From Kineococcus terrestris (lineage in GTDB: Bacteria; Actinomycetota; Actinomycetes; Actinomycetales; Kineococcaceae): a stretch of DNA of 64,000 nt. The notes beneath the pieces are model-generated. The model was not told where the DNA came from. It made no database searches and saw only the letters and a program-made list of their open reading frames with translations. The stretch is taken from assembly GCF_041020765.1 (NCBI RefSeq), contig NZ_JBEUEJ010000009.1; one strand, given 5' to 3'. Both the position numbers and the translations under genes were made by a program. Below are positions 18,407 to 26,052 of this stretch, piece after piece; the first letter of the stretch is position 1, and each line of letters opens with the position of its first letter.

Positions 18407-19038
18407 TCCAGCGTCACGCAGCGGATGCCCCGGTCCACGGCCAGGGTGCGCGCCTGCGGCTTGATCTCCTGGGCGGCGAAGACGCCGACCACCGGGCTCA
18501 GCAGCGGGTCGCGGTTGAGCAGCTCCAGGTAGCGGGTCAGCTGCTCGACCCCGTCGATCTCGCCGCGCCGCTTGATCTCCACGGCCACCGTCGCGCCGCC
18601 CGCGTCGCGGGCCAGGATGTCGACCGGGCCGATGGCGGTCATGTACTCGCGCCGCACCAGCTGGTAGCCCTCGCCGAGGGTGCCGATGTGCTCGGCCAGC
18701 AGCTCCTGCAGGTGGGCCTCGACGCCGTCCTTGACCAGGCCCGGGTCCACGCCCAGCTCGTGCACGCTGTCGTGCAGCACCTCGTGCACGTGCACGACGA
18801 GCCGGTCGTCGGTCTTCTGGTGCTGCACCGTCCAGGTCTGCTGGACGTCCCCCTCCCCGGGGGCCACCGTCAGCTTCGCGGGCGGGCTCATCCAGTTCAG
18901 CGGCTTGTAGGAGCCGCCGTCGGAGTGCACCAGGACGCTGCCGTCGGCCTTGACCAGCAGCAGGCGCGTGGCCAGCGGCAGGTGGGCCGACAGGCGGCCG
19001 GCGTAGTCGACGGAGCAGCGGGCGATGACCAGGCGCAC
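18358..19038 (-). CDS. nucS: Mismatch-specific endonuclease NucS/EndoMS
   Basis: 226 residues. Double-strand cleavage of G-T, G-G and T-T mismatches is the known activity of the family; it replaces MutS-MutL in most actinobacteria. The N-terminal dimerisation domain (MRLVIARCSVDYAGRLSAHLP) is followed by a RecB-like nuclease domain with GPVDILARDAGG...VAVEIKRRG, the D and E-x-K catalytic residues. The protein ends ...SARLF; a C-terminal RLF tail is the known sliding-clamp-binding feature. Start GTG 19038; a TAAGCT hexamer ends eight bases upstream, suggesting a leaderless transcript. Confidence 0.93.
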   Translation of the reverse strand: MRLVIARCSVDYAGRLSAHLPLATRLLLVKADGSVLVHSDGGSYKPLNWMSPPAKLTVAPGEGDVQQTWTVQHQKTDDRLVVHVHEVLHDSVHELGVDPGLVKDGVEAHLQELLAEHIGTLGEGYQLVRREYMTAIGPVDILARDAGGATVAVEIKRRGEIDGVEQLTRYLELLNRDPLLSPVVGVFAAQEIKPQARTLAVDRGIRCVTLDYDALRGIDDGSARLF

Positions 19039-19270
19039 GGGCGCCGAGCTTACGTGCCCGTGGCCTCCGGCCCGCCCCGGAGGGAGCCGCCGCGCCGCCC
19101 CGGGGACCGTCCCGGAGACGTCCCGGGCACCTCGTCCGGCCGGTGTGTAACGCCCGGGGCGGGTGCAGCGATCAGAGGGTCGAACCGGGCGCGCCACGGT
19201 GGTGTGGAGGGGACACCGCCGCGGCGGCGCCCGGTCGGTGCGTCCGGGGCCGCGCTGGGACGATGGCGCC

Positions 19271-19555
19271 GTGCCCCGCGCCAACCGCCGACGCTCCGAC
19301 CCGCCGCCCCGCGCGCCGCTCGGCCGCGGCGTCGACCGCACGGTGGCCGGGCCCGACGGCGAGTGGGTCGTGCGCGAGCTGCGCGGCAGCGGCTCGGGCA
19401 AGACCTACCGCTGCCCCGGCTGCGCGCAGGAGCTGCCCGCCTCGACCCCCCACGTCCTCGTGTGGCCGGCGCGCGGCACCTTCAGCCCGGCCGGCGGCCT
19501 CGACGAGCGCCGGCACTGGCACCGCGCCTGCTTCCAGGCCCGGCACCGCCGCTGA
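19271..19555 (+). CDS. Small actinobacterial zinc-ribbon-like protein
   Basis: 94 residues from GTG 19271. A basic N-terminus (PRANRRRSDPPPRAPLGRG) precedes a compact domain with YRCPGCAQELP and RHWHRACFQ. Two cysteines in CPGC together with the His/Cys of HWHRAC could form a zinc site. Similar short proteins are widespread in actinobacteria, sometimes labelled ATP/GTP-binding without evidence; I see no P-loop beyond a loose GSGSGKT. A GACGAT hexamer sits six bases before the start, so the transcript may be leaderless. Confidence 0.7.
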   Translation: MPRANRRRSDPPPRAPLGRGVDRTVAGPDGEWVVRELRGSGSGKTYRCPGCAQELPASTPHVLVWPARGTFSPAGGLDERRHWHRACFQARHRR

Positions 19556-19597
19556 CGCCCCGGCCGGGCCACCCGCACGGGCGGGTACGGTCGCCGG

Positions 19598-20707
19598 GTG
19601 AGCAGCGCGGTCAGCACCCCCGCCCCGGCGGTCCTGCACGACCCGGGCGCGCGGGGCTTCGCCAGCGACAACGCCTCCGGGGCGCACCCCGACGTGCTCG
19701 CGGCCCTCGTGGCCGCCAACGGCGGCCACGTCGCCAGCTACGGCGGCGACCCGTGGACGGCGGCCCTGGAGGAGCGGCTGCGCGAGCAGTTCGGCGCCGA
19801 GGTGGCCGCCCTGCCGTGCCTGACCGGCACGGGGGCCAACGTCGTCGCGCTGCAGGCGCTGACCCAGCGCTGGGAGTCGGTCCTGTGCTCGGACCAGGCG
19901 CACGTCCTGCACGACGAGGGCGGCGCCCTGGAGCACGTGGGCGGCACCAAGCTGGTCGGCCTGGCCGCGCCCGACGGGCTGGTGGACCCCGGCAGCCTGC
20001 AGCCGGCCGTCGAGGCCTCCCACCACCCCATGCGCGCCCCCGTCGGCGCGCTGACGCTCACCCAGAGCACCGAGCTGGGCACCACCTACTCCCGCGAGCA
20101 CCTGGCCGACCTCGTGCGCGTGGCGCACGGGCTGGGGCTGCGCGTGCACGTGGACGGCGCCCGGCTGGCCAACGCCGCGGTCGCGCTGGGGGAGGACCTC
20201 GGCGGGGCGAGCACCCGGCTGGGCGTGGACGCGGTCTCCTTCGGCGGCACGAAGAACGGCGCGGCGCTGGCCGAGGTCGTCGTGCTGCGCGACCCGGCCG
20301 CCGCCCCGGGCGCCGCGCGGCTGCGCAAGCAGTCCCTGCAGCTGGTGAGCAAAGCGCGGTTCGTGTCCGCGCAGCTGCTCGCGCTGCTCACCGACGACCT
20401 GTGGCGCCGCCTGGCCGCGCGCGCCAACGGGGTGGCCGCCGACCTGGCCGCCGGCGTCGAGGCGCTCGCGCGGGCCGGGCACCCGGTGGCGCTGACGCGG
20501 CCGGTGCAGGCCAACGCCGTCTTCGCGCAGCTGCCCGCCGACGTCGCCGCGCGCCTGCAGCGGCGCGTGCCCTTCCACGTGTGGGACCCCGCCCGCGCCG
20601 CCGGCGCCGTGGAGGTGCGGTGGGTGGCCAGCTGGGACACCGCCGACGTCGACGTCGAGCACCTGCTGGCCGCGCTGGGCGAGGAGCTGGGGGCCGGTCG
20701 TGGCTGA
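19598..20707 (+). CDS. ltaE: Low-specificity L-threonine aldolase family, PLP enzyme
   Basis: 369 residues, fold-type I PLP lyase expected to split threonine/allo-threonine into glycine and acetaldehyde. Motifs: SDNASGAHPDVLAAL at the N-terminus, ASYGGDPWTAALEERL, LTGTGANVVALQ for cofactor phosphate contact, VHVDGARLANAAVALG with the PLP-binding aspartate, and VSFGGTKNGA with the Schiff-base lysine. Related beta-eliminating lyases cannot be fully excluded. GTG start; TACGGT ends six bases upstream with no ribosome binding site, a leaderless arrangement. It overlaps the next gene by eight bases. Confidence 0.88.
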   Translation: MSSAVSTPAPAVLHDPGARGFASDNASGAHPDVLAALVAANGGHVASYGGDPWTAALEERLREQFGAEVAALPCLTGTGANVVALQALTQRWESVLCSDQAHVLHDEGGALEHVGGTKLVGLAAPDGLVDPGSLQPAVEASHHPMRAPVGALTLTQSTELGTTYSREHLADLVRVAHGLGLRVHVDGARLANAAVALGEDLGGASTRLGVDAVSFGGTKNGAALAEVVVLRDPAAAPGAARLRKQSLQLVSKARFVSAQLLALLTDDLWRRLAARANGVAADLAAGVEALARAGHPVALTRPVQANAVFAQLPADVAARLQRRVPFHVWDPARAAGAVEVRWVASWDTADVDVEHLLAALGEELGAGRG

Positions 20708-21434
20708 GGACGGGCCCGAGGAGATCCGCTCCGGCACGGTCCTGCCGGCCCGCCGCCGCGAGGTCGAGCTGCACACGGCCGACGGCGTGACGCTGGTGGG
20801 GGAGCTGGCGCTGCCCGCCGACCGCGACCCCGTCGCCACGCTCGTCACCCTGCACCCGCTGCCCACCGCGGGCGGGTTCATGGACAGCCACGTGCTGAAG
20901 AAGGCGGCCAACCGGCTGCCGGCCCTGGCGGACCTGGCGGTGCTGCGCTTCAACACGCGCGGCACGTCCAGCGAGCGCGGCACCAGCGGCGGCACCTTCG
21001 ACGCCGGCGGCGCCGAGCGCTTCGACGTGGCGGCCGCGCTGGAGTTCGCGGAGTTCTCCGAGCTGCCGCGCGTGTGGCTGCTGGGCTGGTCCTTCGGCAC
21101 GGACCTGGCCCTCGTCCACGGGCGCGACCCGCTCGTGGAGGGGCTCCTCCTGCTGTCGCCGCCGCTGCGCTGGTCCACCGACGACGACCTGCGCGCCTGG
21201 GCGGAGCTCGGCAGGCCCGTGACGGCCCTGGTGCCCGAGCACGACGACTTCCTGCGCCCGGCCGAGGCGCGCGAGCGCTTCGCGCTCCTGCCGCAGGCGG
21301 AGGTGGTCGCCGTCGAGGGCGCCAAGCACCTGTGGGTGGGCGAGAACGCCGTGCGGCGGGTCCTGGACGAGGTCGTCGCGCGCGTCAATCCCGCCCGCTC
21401 GCCGCTGCCCACCACCTGGCCGCCGGCCGGCTGA
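20700..21434 (+). CDS. Alpha/beta hydrolase
   Basis: 244 residues. Alpha/beta-hydrolase fold with an early strand VATLVTLHPLPTAGG (oxyanion loop), the fold-typical FNTRGTSSERGTSGG, the nucleophile elbow GWSFGT, an acid near PEHDDFL and the catalytic histidine in GAKHLWVG. It most resembles dienelactone-hydrolase/BAAT-type serine hydrolases of small substrates; the substrate is unknown. GTG 20700 lies inside the end of ltaE, so the two are co-translated. Convergent with the coiled-coil gene 33 bases on. Confidence 0.85.
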   Translation: MAEDGPEEIRSGTVLPARRREVELHTADGVTLVGELALPADRDPVATLVTLHPLPTAGGFMDSHVLKKAANRLPALADLAVLRFNTRGTSSERGTSGGTFDAGGAERFDVAAALEFAEFSELPRVWLLGWSFGTDLALVHGRDPLVEGLLLLSPPLRWSTDDDLRAWAELGRPVTALVPEHDDFLRPAEARERFALLPQAEVVAVEGAKHLWVGENAVRRVLDEVVARVNPARSPLPTTWPPAG

Positions 21435-21467
21435 CCGGCGGCCCGGGCGCGCGAGCGGTCCCGCGGG

Positions 21468-22628
21468 TCAGGCCGGGGCGTTCGCCCGGTCCGCCGCGGC
21501 GCTCGCGGCGGTGCTGCCGGCGCCCGCGGCGTCGACGTCGACCTCGTCGCCGGTGACGTCCACGACGGGCCGGCGCGGGCCGGTCGCACCGCCGTCGCCC
21601 TGCTCGCCCGGCAGGCCCAGCAGGCCGCGCAGGTCGTCGAGCTGCTGGGTGATCTCGTCGCGCTGCGACATCAGCTCGTCCACCTCGGCCTGGGCGCCGG
21701 TGCGGCTGCGCTCGGCCTCCTCGCGGGCGCTGGTGAGCATCTGCTGCGCGCGGGCCCGGGCGTCGGCGAGGAGCTCGTCGGCCTCCCGGCGGGCGGTCTC
21801 GGCGCGCAGCGCCGACTGGGCGGCGGCCTCCTGGCGGATGGACTCGGCCGACTCCAGGGCCTCGGCGGCGCGCTCCTCGGCCTCGCCGGCGCGCTGCTCG
21901 GCCTCGGCGATGCGCGCGGCGGTGCGGGCCGCGGCGACCTCCAGGCGCTGGCGGTCCTCCTCGGCGGCCTGCTCGCGGGCCGCGGCCAGCGCCAGCTCCT
22001 GCTCGCGCACGGCGGCCTCGGTGCGCGAGCGCAGCTCCAGGGCCTCGCGCTCGGCCTGCGCGCGCAGGGCCGTGGCCCACCGCTCGGCCGCGGCGAGCGT
22101 CTCGGCCCGCTCGTGCTCGGTGCCGGCCTCCAGCTGCTCGGCGCGCCGCTGCGCGGCGGCGGTCGTCTCGGCGGCGCTGCGCTGGGCGGCCTCCAGCAGG
22201 GCGCGGGACTCCTCCTGGGCGCGGGAGACGATCTCCTCGGCGTCGCGCGAGGCCTCCCCGGTGCGGCGGCGGGCGTCCTCGTCGGCCTGGCTGCGCGTGC
22301 GGGAGGCCTCTGCGCGGGCCTCCTCGCGCATCCGGTCCGCGTCGCGGCGCGCCGAGCGCAGGATCTCCCCGGACTGGTCCTCGGCCAGGCGCAGGAGCTT
22401 CTCCATGCGCGCGCCGAGCCCGGCGTAGGTGGGGCGCTCGTGCTCGCGCAGCTCGCGCTGGGCCTGGCTCAGCTCGCCGGCCAGGCGCAGGGCGCGCGCG
22501 TCGGTCTCCTCCACCCGGGCGCGGGCCTCGGCGAGGGCGTCCTCGAGGTGCTGCAGGCGCGCCTCGACCTGCCCGCGGTCGTAACCGCGGACGACGATGC
22601 TGAAGGCGTCGTGGGACTCGCTGGGCAC
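21468..22628 (-). CDS. DivIVA/Wag31-like coiled-coil cytoskeletal protein
   Basis: 386 residues. The N-terminus DAFSIVVRGYDRGQVEARLQHLEDAL is the DivIVA-type membrane-binding segment (F-x-I/V-V-x-x-G-Y-D-x-x-Q-V). It is followed by about 300 residues of near-continuous Ala/Glu/Arg/Gln heptads, a long coiled coil, and an acidic tail with VVDVTGDEVDVDAAG. It is longer than Wag31/DivIVA (about 260) and closer in build to polar-growth scaffolds of the Scy/FilP kind. GTG 22628 with GGAGGT five bases upstream. Likely role: polar scaffold or cell-shape protein. Confidence 0.8.
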   Translation of the reverse strand: MPSESHDAFSIVVRGYDRGQVEARLQHLEDALAEARARVEETDARALRLAGELSQAQRELREHERPTYAGLGARMEKLLRLAEDQSGEILRSARRDADRMREEARAEASRTRSQADEDARRRTGEASRDAEEIVSRAQEESRALLEAAQRSAAETTAAAQRRAEQLEAGTEHERAETLAAAERWATALRAQAEREALELRSRTEAAVREQELALAAAREQAAEEDRQRLEVAAARTAARIAEAEQRAGEAEERAAEALESAESIRQEAAAQSALRAETARREADELLADARARAQQMLTSAREEAERSRTGAQAEVDELMSQRDEITQQLDDLRGLLGLPGEQGDGGATGPRRPVVDVTGDEVDVDAAGAGSTAASAAADRANAPA

Positions 22629-22715
22629 CGGGACCTCCGGGCGGGGACGGCGGGTGGGAACGGCACGCAGCGTACTTCCGCCCGGGGGCCCGCGGGCGCG
22701 ACGCGCGAGGCCGCC

Positions 22716-22735
22716 ACGTGACAGACCTGTCACGT
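22716..22735. promoter_or_regulatory. Perfect 9-bp inverted repeat, operator candidate
   Basis: ACGTGACAG-AC-CTGTCACGT is a perfect palindrome with a two-base centre. It lies between the divergent coiled-coil gene (start 22628) and the thiamine-binding-like gene (start 22782). A related half-site, GACAGGTCAC, follows at 22745-22754. This is the architecture of a dimeric repressor site. Confidence 0.6.
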
Positions 22736-22781
22736 CAGGTGGTCGACAGGTCACCGAGCGTCTCTGGCCTACGGTGGCCGG

Positions 22782-23123
22782 GTGCTCGTCGCCTTCTCCG
22801 TCGCCCCCTCCGGTGGACCCGCGCCCGCGGACGGCGCCCCGGACTCCGTCAGCGCGGCCGTCGCCGACGCCGTCCTCGTGGTCCGCTCCTCGGGTCTGCC
22901 GCACCGCACCGACGCCATGTTCACCACGGTGGAGGGCACCTGGGAGGAGTGCATGGACGTCGTGCGCCGCGCTTGCGAGGCCGTCGGCCGGCACGGACCG
23001 CGCGTGTCCCTCGTGCTCAAGGCGGACATCAGGCCGGGCCACGAGGGCGAGCTGACCGGCAAGCTGGAGCGCCTCGAGGCCGCCGTCGAGCGCGCGCAGG
23101 GCGAGGCCGGCCGCGGCCAGTGA
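22782..23123 (+). CDS. MTH1187/YqgV-type (DUF77) thiamine-binding-like protein
   Basis: 113 residues with the DUF77 pattern: MLVAFSVAPSG, SVSAAVADAVLVVRSSGLPHRTDAMFTTVEGTWEECMDVVRRACEAV and VSLVLKADIRPG. Family members are small ferredoxin-like proteins, some of which bind thiamine; none is known to be an enzyme. No thi genes or thiamine riboswitch are visible nearby. GTG 22782 stands six bases after TACGGT (22770-22775), so a leaderless mRNA is likely. The palindrome at 22716-22735 may control it. Confidence 0.82.
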   Translation: MLVAFSVAPSGGPAPADGAPDSVSAAVADAVLVVRSSGLPHRTDAMFTTVEGTWEECMDVVRRACEAVGRHGPRVSLVLKADIRPGHEGELTGKLERLEAAVERAQGEAGRGQ

Positions 23124-23229
23124 CGGCCTCCCCGGGCTCCCCGCGGGGTCCGGGGCACCCGCCGGCGGCTCGTAGGGTGTCCCCGGCCCGGGCGCGCCGG
23201 GCCGGTCGAGCGGAGCGGGAGGCAGCGGG

Positions 23230-23943
23230 GTGCGGAGGGTCCTGGCGTGGCTGCTGCTCGCCGCCGGTGCCGCGGCCGCCGTCACCGGTGCCCTGCTGCT
23301 CACCGTCCTGGCCCCGCCGCAGCGGCTGACGGCCGCCGCCGCTCCCGCGGACCCCGCCGCGCCCGCGACCGTCACCGACCGGGGCGTGCTCGACCTCACC
23401 GGCTCCCCGGTCGAGGTGCGCGCCACCGGCCCGGGGGACGTCTTCCTCGGCGTCGCCCGCGCGGCCGACGCCGAGGCCTGGCTCGACGGCGCCGCGCGCA
23501 CCCGCGTGACCGGGGTCGCCGGCGACCTCGACGACGCCCGGCTGACCACGGCCGACGAGCCGGGCGCCGGGTCCGGGGACGCCGCGCCCGACCCGCGCGC
23601 GGCCGACGTGTGGGCGCTCGCGGCCGACGGCGAGGGCTCCGCCGAGCTCGTCTGGGACCCCGCCGCCACCGGCGCCCCCGACGCCGACCGCACCGGCGCC
23701 TGGGTCCTGCTGGCGACCGGCACCGCGGGCGGCGCCGGGGACGGGACCGCCGCCCTGGACTCCCTGCGCCTGACCTGGTCCCTGAGCGGCGAGGACGCCC
23801 GCCACCCCGCGGGCACGCCGCTGCTCGCGGCCGGCGCCGCGGTCCTCGCCCTCGGCGCCGTCGGCGTCCTCGTCGAGGAGCGCCGGGTCCGCCGGGCCCG
23901 CCGGGCGCGCGGTGCCCGGCGCGCCGCGGGAGCGGGCGCGTGA
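23230..23943 (+). CDS. Secreted or membrane protein with two terminal helices, function unknown
   Basis: 237 residues. An N-terminal signal-anchor (RRVLAWLLLAAGAAAAVTGALLLTVLA), an extracytoplasmic Ala/Asp-rich domain of about 160 residues with DVFLGVARAADAEAWLDGA, and a C-terminal helix (LLAAGAAVLALGAVGVLV) followed by a strongly basic tail. I do not recognise a family. GTG start with GGGAGG seven bases upstream; a TAGGGT hexamer at 23173-23178 could be its promoter. Its stop overlaps the next gene by four bases, so the two products may act together at the membrane. Confidence 0.7.
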   Translation: MRRVLAWLLLAAGAAAAVTGALLLTVLAPPQRLTAAAAPADPAAPATVTDRGVLDLTGSPVEVRATGPGDVFLGVARAADAEAWLDGAARTRVTGVAGDLDDARLTTADEPGAGSGDAAPDPRAADVWALAADGEGSAELVWDPAATGAPDADRTGAWVLLATGTAGGAGDGTAALDSLRLTWSLSGEDARHPAGTPLLAAGAAVLALGAVGVLVEERRVRRARRARGARRAAGAGA

Positions 23944-24962
23944 GCCCCCGCCGCGCCGCTCCCCGCCGCGCCGCCGCCCGCACCGCGGCGGCCGTCCTCG
24001 CCGTGCCCGCGCTGCTGGCCGGCTGCGCGCAGCTGCCGCCGGTGCCCGCCGTCCCCGCCGACCCGGCCCCCGCGGCGCCCGTGGTCGCGCCCGTCCAGGC
24101 CGAGCGGGTCGTCGGCGACGTCGTGCGGGCCGTGCGCGAGGCCGGGGACGACCCCGAGGCGCTCGCCGGCCGCGTCACCGGTCCCGAGCTGGCGCTGCGC
24201 CGGGCCGCCGCCCGCGTGCGCGGGGCCGGGGCCGAGCCTCCGCCGACGGGCTCGGCCGACGAGCTGACCCCGCTGTCGTCCTCCCTGCCCCGCCAGGAGG
24301 ACTGGCCGCGCTGGTTCCTCGTCGTCACCGAGCCCGGCGCCGACAGCGCCCCGTCGGTGGTCGTGCTGCGCTCGGAGTCGCCGCGCGAGCCGTACCGGGT
24401 GTGGGCGACACCGTCCCTGCTGCCCGGCACGAGCCTGCCCACCACCGAGGCGCCCGCCCTCGGCGTCGCCGTCGTCGGCCCCGACGAGGACGCCAACCTG
24501 CTCGCCTCCCCCCGCGAGGTGGCCCAGCGCTACGCCGACGTCCTCACCGACGGCGACGCCGCCCCGGCCGCCGCCGACTTCGCCGAGGACGCCTACCGCG
24601 AGCAGGTGACGCGCAGCGTCGCCGAGCAGACCGAGGCGCTGCGCGCCGGCGGCGGGACGTTCAGCCAGAGCCGGGAGCTGCTCGACGGGGCGGACGACCG
24701 GCCGCTGGTCGCCCTGCGCACCCGCGACGGCGGCGCCCTCGTCGTGGCCGGCTACCGCTGGGAGACGACGGCCACCGGCCCCGAGGGCGGCCTGCTCGGC
24801 GACCTGGACCCCGTCACCGCGGCGCTCGCGGGCCGCGAGCAGGCGCGCAGCGCGCGGCTGGTGCGCGAGGAGGTCGTCGTCCTCGACGTGCCGCCCACCG
24901 ACGGCGGGGTCGTCTCGGTGCTGGCCGTCCAGAGCGGCCTGACCGAGGTCGAGGCGGGCTGA
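23940..24962 (+). CDS. Conserved actinobacterial lipoprotein, function unknown
   Basis: 340 residues. A signal peptide ends in a lipobox (VPALLAGC), so the mature protein should be lipid-anchored outside the membrane. After an Ala/Pro-rich linker comes a domain with DWPRWFLVVTEPGADSAPSVVVLRSESPREPYRVWATPSLLPGTSLP, then a second half with SPREVAQRYADVLTDGD and a C-terminal VLAVQSGLTEVEAG. It pairs with the upstream two-helix membrane protein (GTGA overlap). No catalytic motif is seen. Confidence 0.75.
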   Translation: MSPRRAAPRRAAARTAAAVLAVPALLAGCAQLPPVPAVPADPAPAAPVVAPVQAERVVGDVVRAVREAGDDPEALAGRVTGPELALRRAAARVRGAGAEPPPTGSADELTPLSSSLPRQEDWPRWFLVVTEPGADSAPSVVVLRSESPREPYRVWATPSLLPGTSLPTTEAPALGVAVVGPDEDANLLASPREVAQRYADVLTDGDAAPAAADFAEDAYREQVTRSVAEQTEALRAGGGTFSQSRELLDGADDRPLVALRTRDGGALVVAGYRWETTATGPEGGLLGDLDPVTAALAGREQARSARLVREEVVVLDVPPTDGGVVSVLAVQSGLTEVEAG

Positions 24963-25065
24963 GGGCGGCGCCCCCGAGGAGGTCCGCCGGCCCGCGGCGA
25001 GCACCCCGCCGGCACCCCGCCACCGCCCCCCGGGAGCTCCACGAGCGCGTGAGAAGCTACCGGCC

Positions 25066-26028
25066 ATGACGTCGCAGCCCTCTGCTCCGGGACCGGGTCT
25101 CAACCTGCGCGGAGCGGTCGACCTGGGCGCCCTGGCCGCCCGCAACTCCCGCCGCGAGGAGGTCGCCCGCCGCGCCGCGGCCGACCCGCGGGCCGCGGCC
25201 GCCGGCTCCCCGTTCGTCGTCGACGTGCGCGAGGAGTCCTTCGCCGAGGTCGTGCAGCGCTCCGCCGAGGTGCCCGTCCTGCTGGAGCTGTGGGCCGAGG
25301 GCTACGACACCGGCGCGGAGGTGCTGCAGCAGCTGACCGCCGAGGCGGGCGGGCGCGTCCTGCTCGCGCGCGTGGACGCGCAGGCCAACCCCCAGCTGGC
25401 GCAGACGCTCGCCCAGACGCTGCAGGCGCGGGCGCTGCCGGTGGTGGCCGCGGTCGTCAAGCAGCAGCCCGTCCCGCTGTTCACCGGCTCCTACCCGGCG
25501 CTGGAGGACGCGCGCGCCCTGCTGGAGGAGGTCCTCAAGCTCGCCGAGGCCAACGGCGTCACCGGCCGCCTCGTCGCCGGGGACGAGCAGGACGCGGAGC
25601 CGGCCGAGCCGCAGCTGCCGCCCCTGCACGCCGAGGCGCAGGCGGCCCTGGCGGCCGGCGACCTGGACGGCGCCGCGGCCGCCTACCAGCGGGCGCTGGC
25701 GCAGGACCCGCGCGACGCCGACGCCGCCGAGGGGCTGGCCCGCACCGGCGTGCTGCGCCGCGTGCAGGGGGTCGACCTCGACGCCGCCCGCGCGGCCGCG
25801 GCCGCCGACCCGGACGACGTCGCGAAGCAGCTCGTGGTCGCCGACCTGGACCTGGTCGGCGGGCACGTCGAGGACGCCTTCGCCCGGCTGCTGGCGGTCG
25901 TCGCGCGCACGACCGGGGAGGAGCGCGACGCCGCGCGCGTGCACCTGCTGGAGCTGTTCACCGTCGTGGGCGCCGTGGACCCGCGCGTGGTCAAGGCCCG
26001 CCAGGCGCTGTCCCGCGCCCTGTTCTGA
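25066..26028 (+). CDS. CnoX-like thioredoxin-fold/TPR co-chaperone lacking CxxC
   Basis: 320 residues. Residues about 45-150 have a thioredoxin fold (FVVDVREESFAEVVQRSAEVPVLLELWAEGYDTGAEVLQQLTAEAGGRVLLARVDAQANPQLAQTL). The active-site C-x-x-C is replaced by A-E-G-Y after the tryptophan, so it cannot be a disulfide reductase. The C-terminal half has TPR-like helices (AQAALAAGDLDGAAAAYQRALAQDP). This two-part build is that of CnoX/YbbN, a holdase that hands clients to GroEL. The ATG follows GAAGCT by seven bases; no ribosome binding site. Confidence 0.87.
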   Translation: MTSQPSAPGPGLNLRGAVDLGALAARNSRREEVARRAAADPRAAAAGSPFVVDVREESFAEVVQRSAEVPVLLELWAEGYDTGAEVLQQLTAEAGGRVLLARVDAQANPQLAQTLAQTLQARALPVVAAVVKQQPVPLFTGSYPALEDARALLEEVLKLAEANGVTGRLVAGDEQDAEPAEPQLPPLHAEAQAALAAGDLDGAAAAYQRALAQDPRDADAAEGLARTGVLRRVQGVDLDAARAAAAADPDDVAKQLVVADLDLVGGHVEDAFARLLAVVARTTGEERDAARVHLLELFTVVGAVDPRVVKARQALSRALF

Positions 26029-26052
26029 GCCGGGCCCGCTAGCGTCGGCGGC

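Noticed and set aside
19160..19200. GGTCGAACC-like string that recalls a tRNA T-arm
   Set aside because: No acceptor, D-arm or anticodon stem can be built around it.
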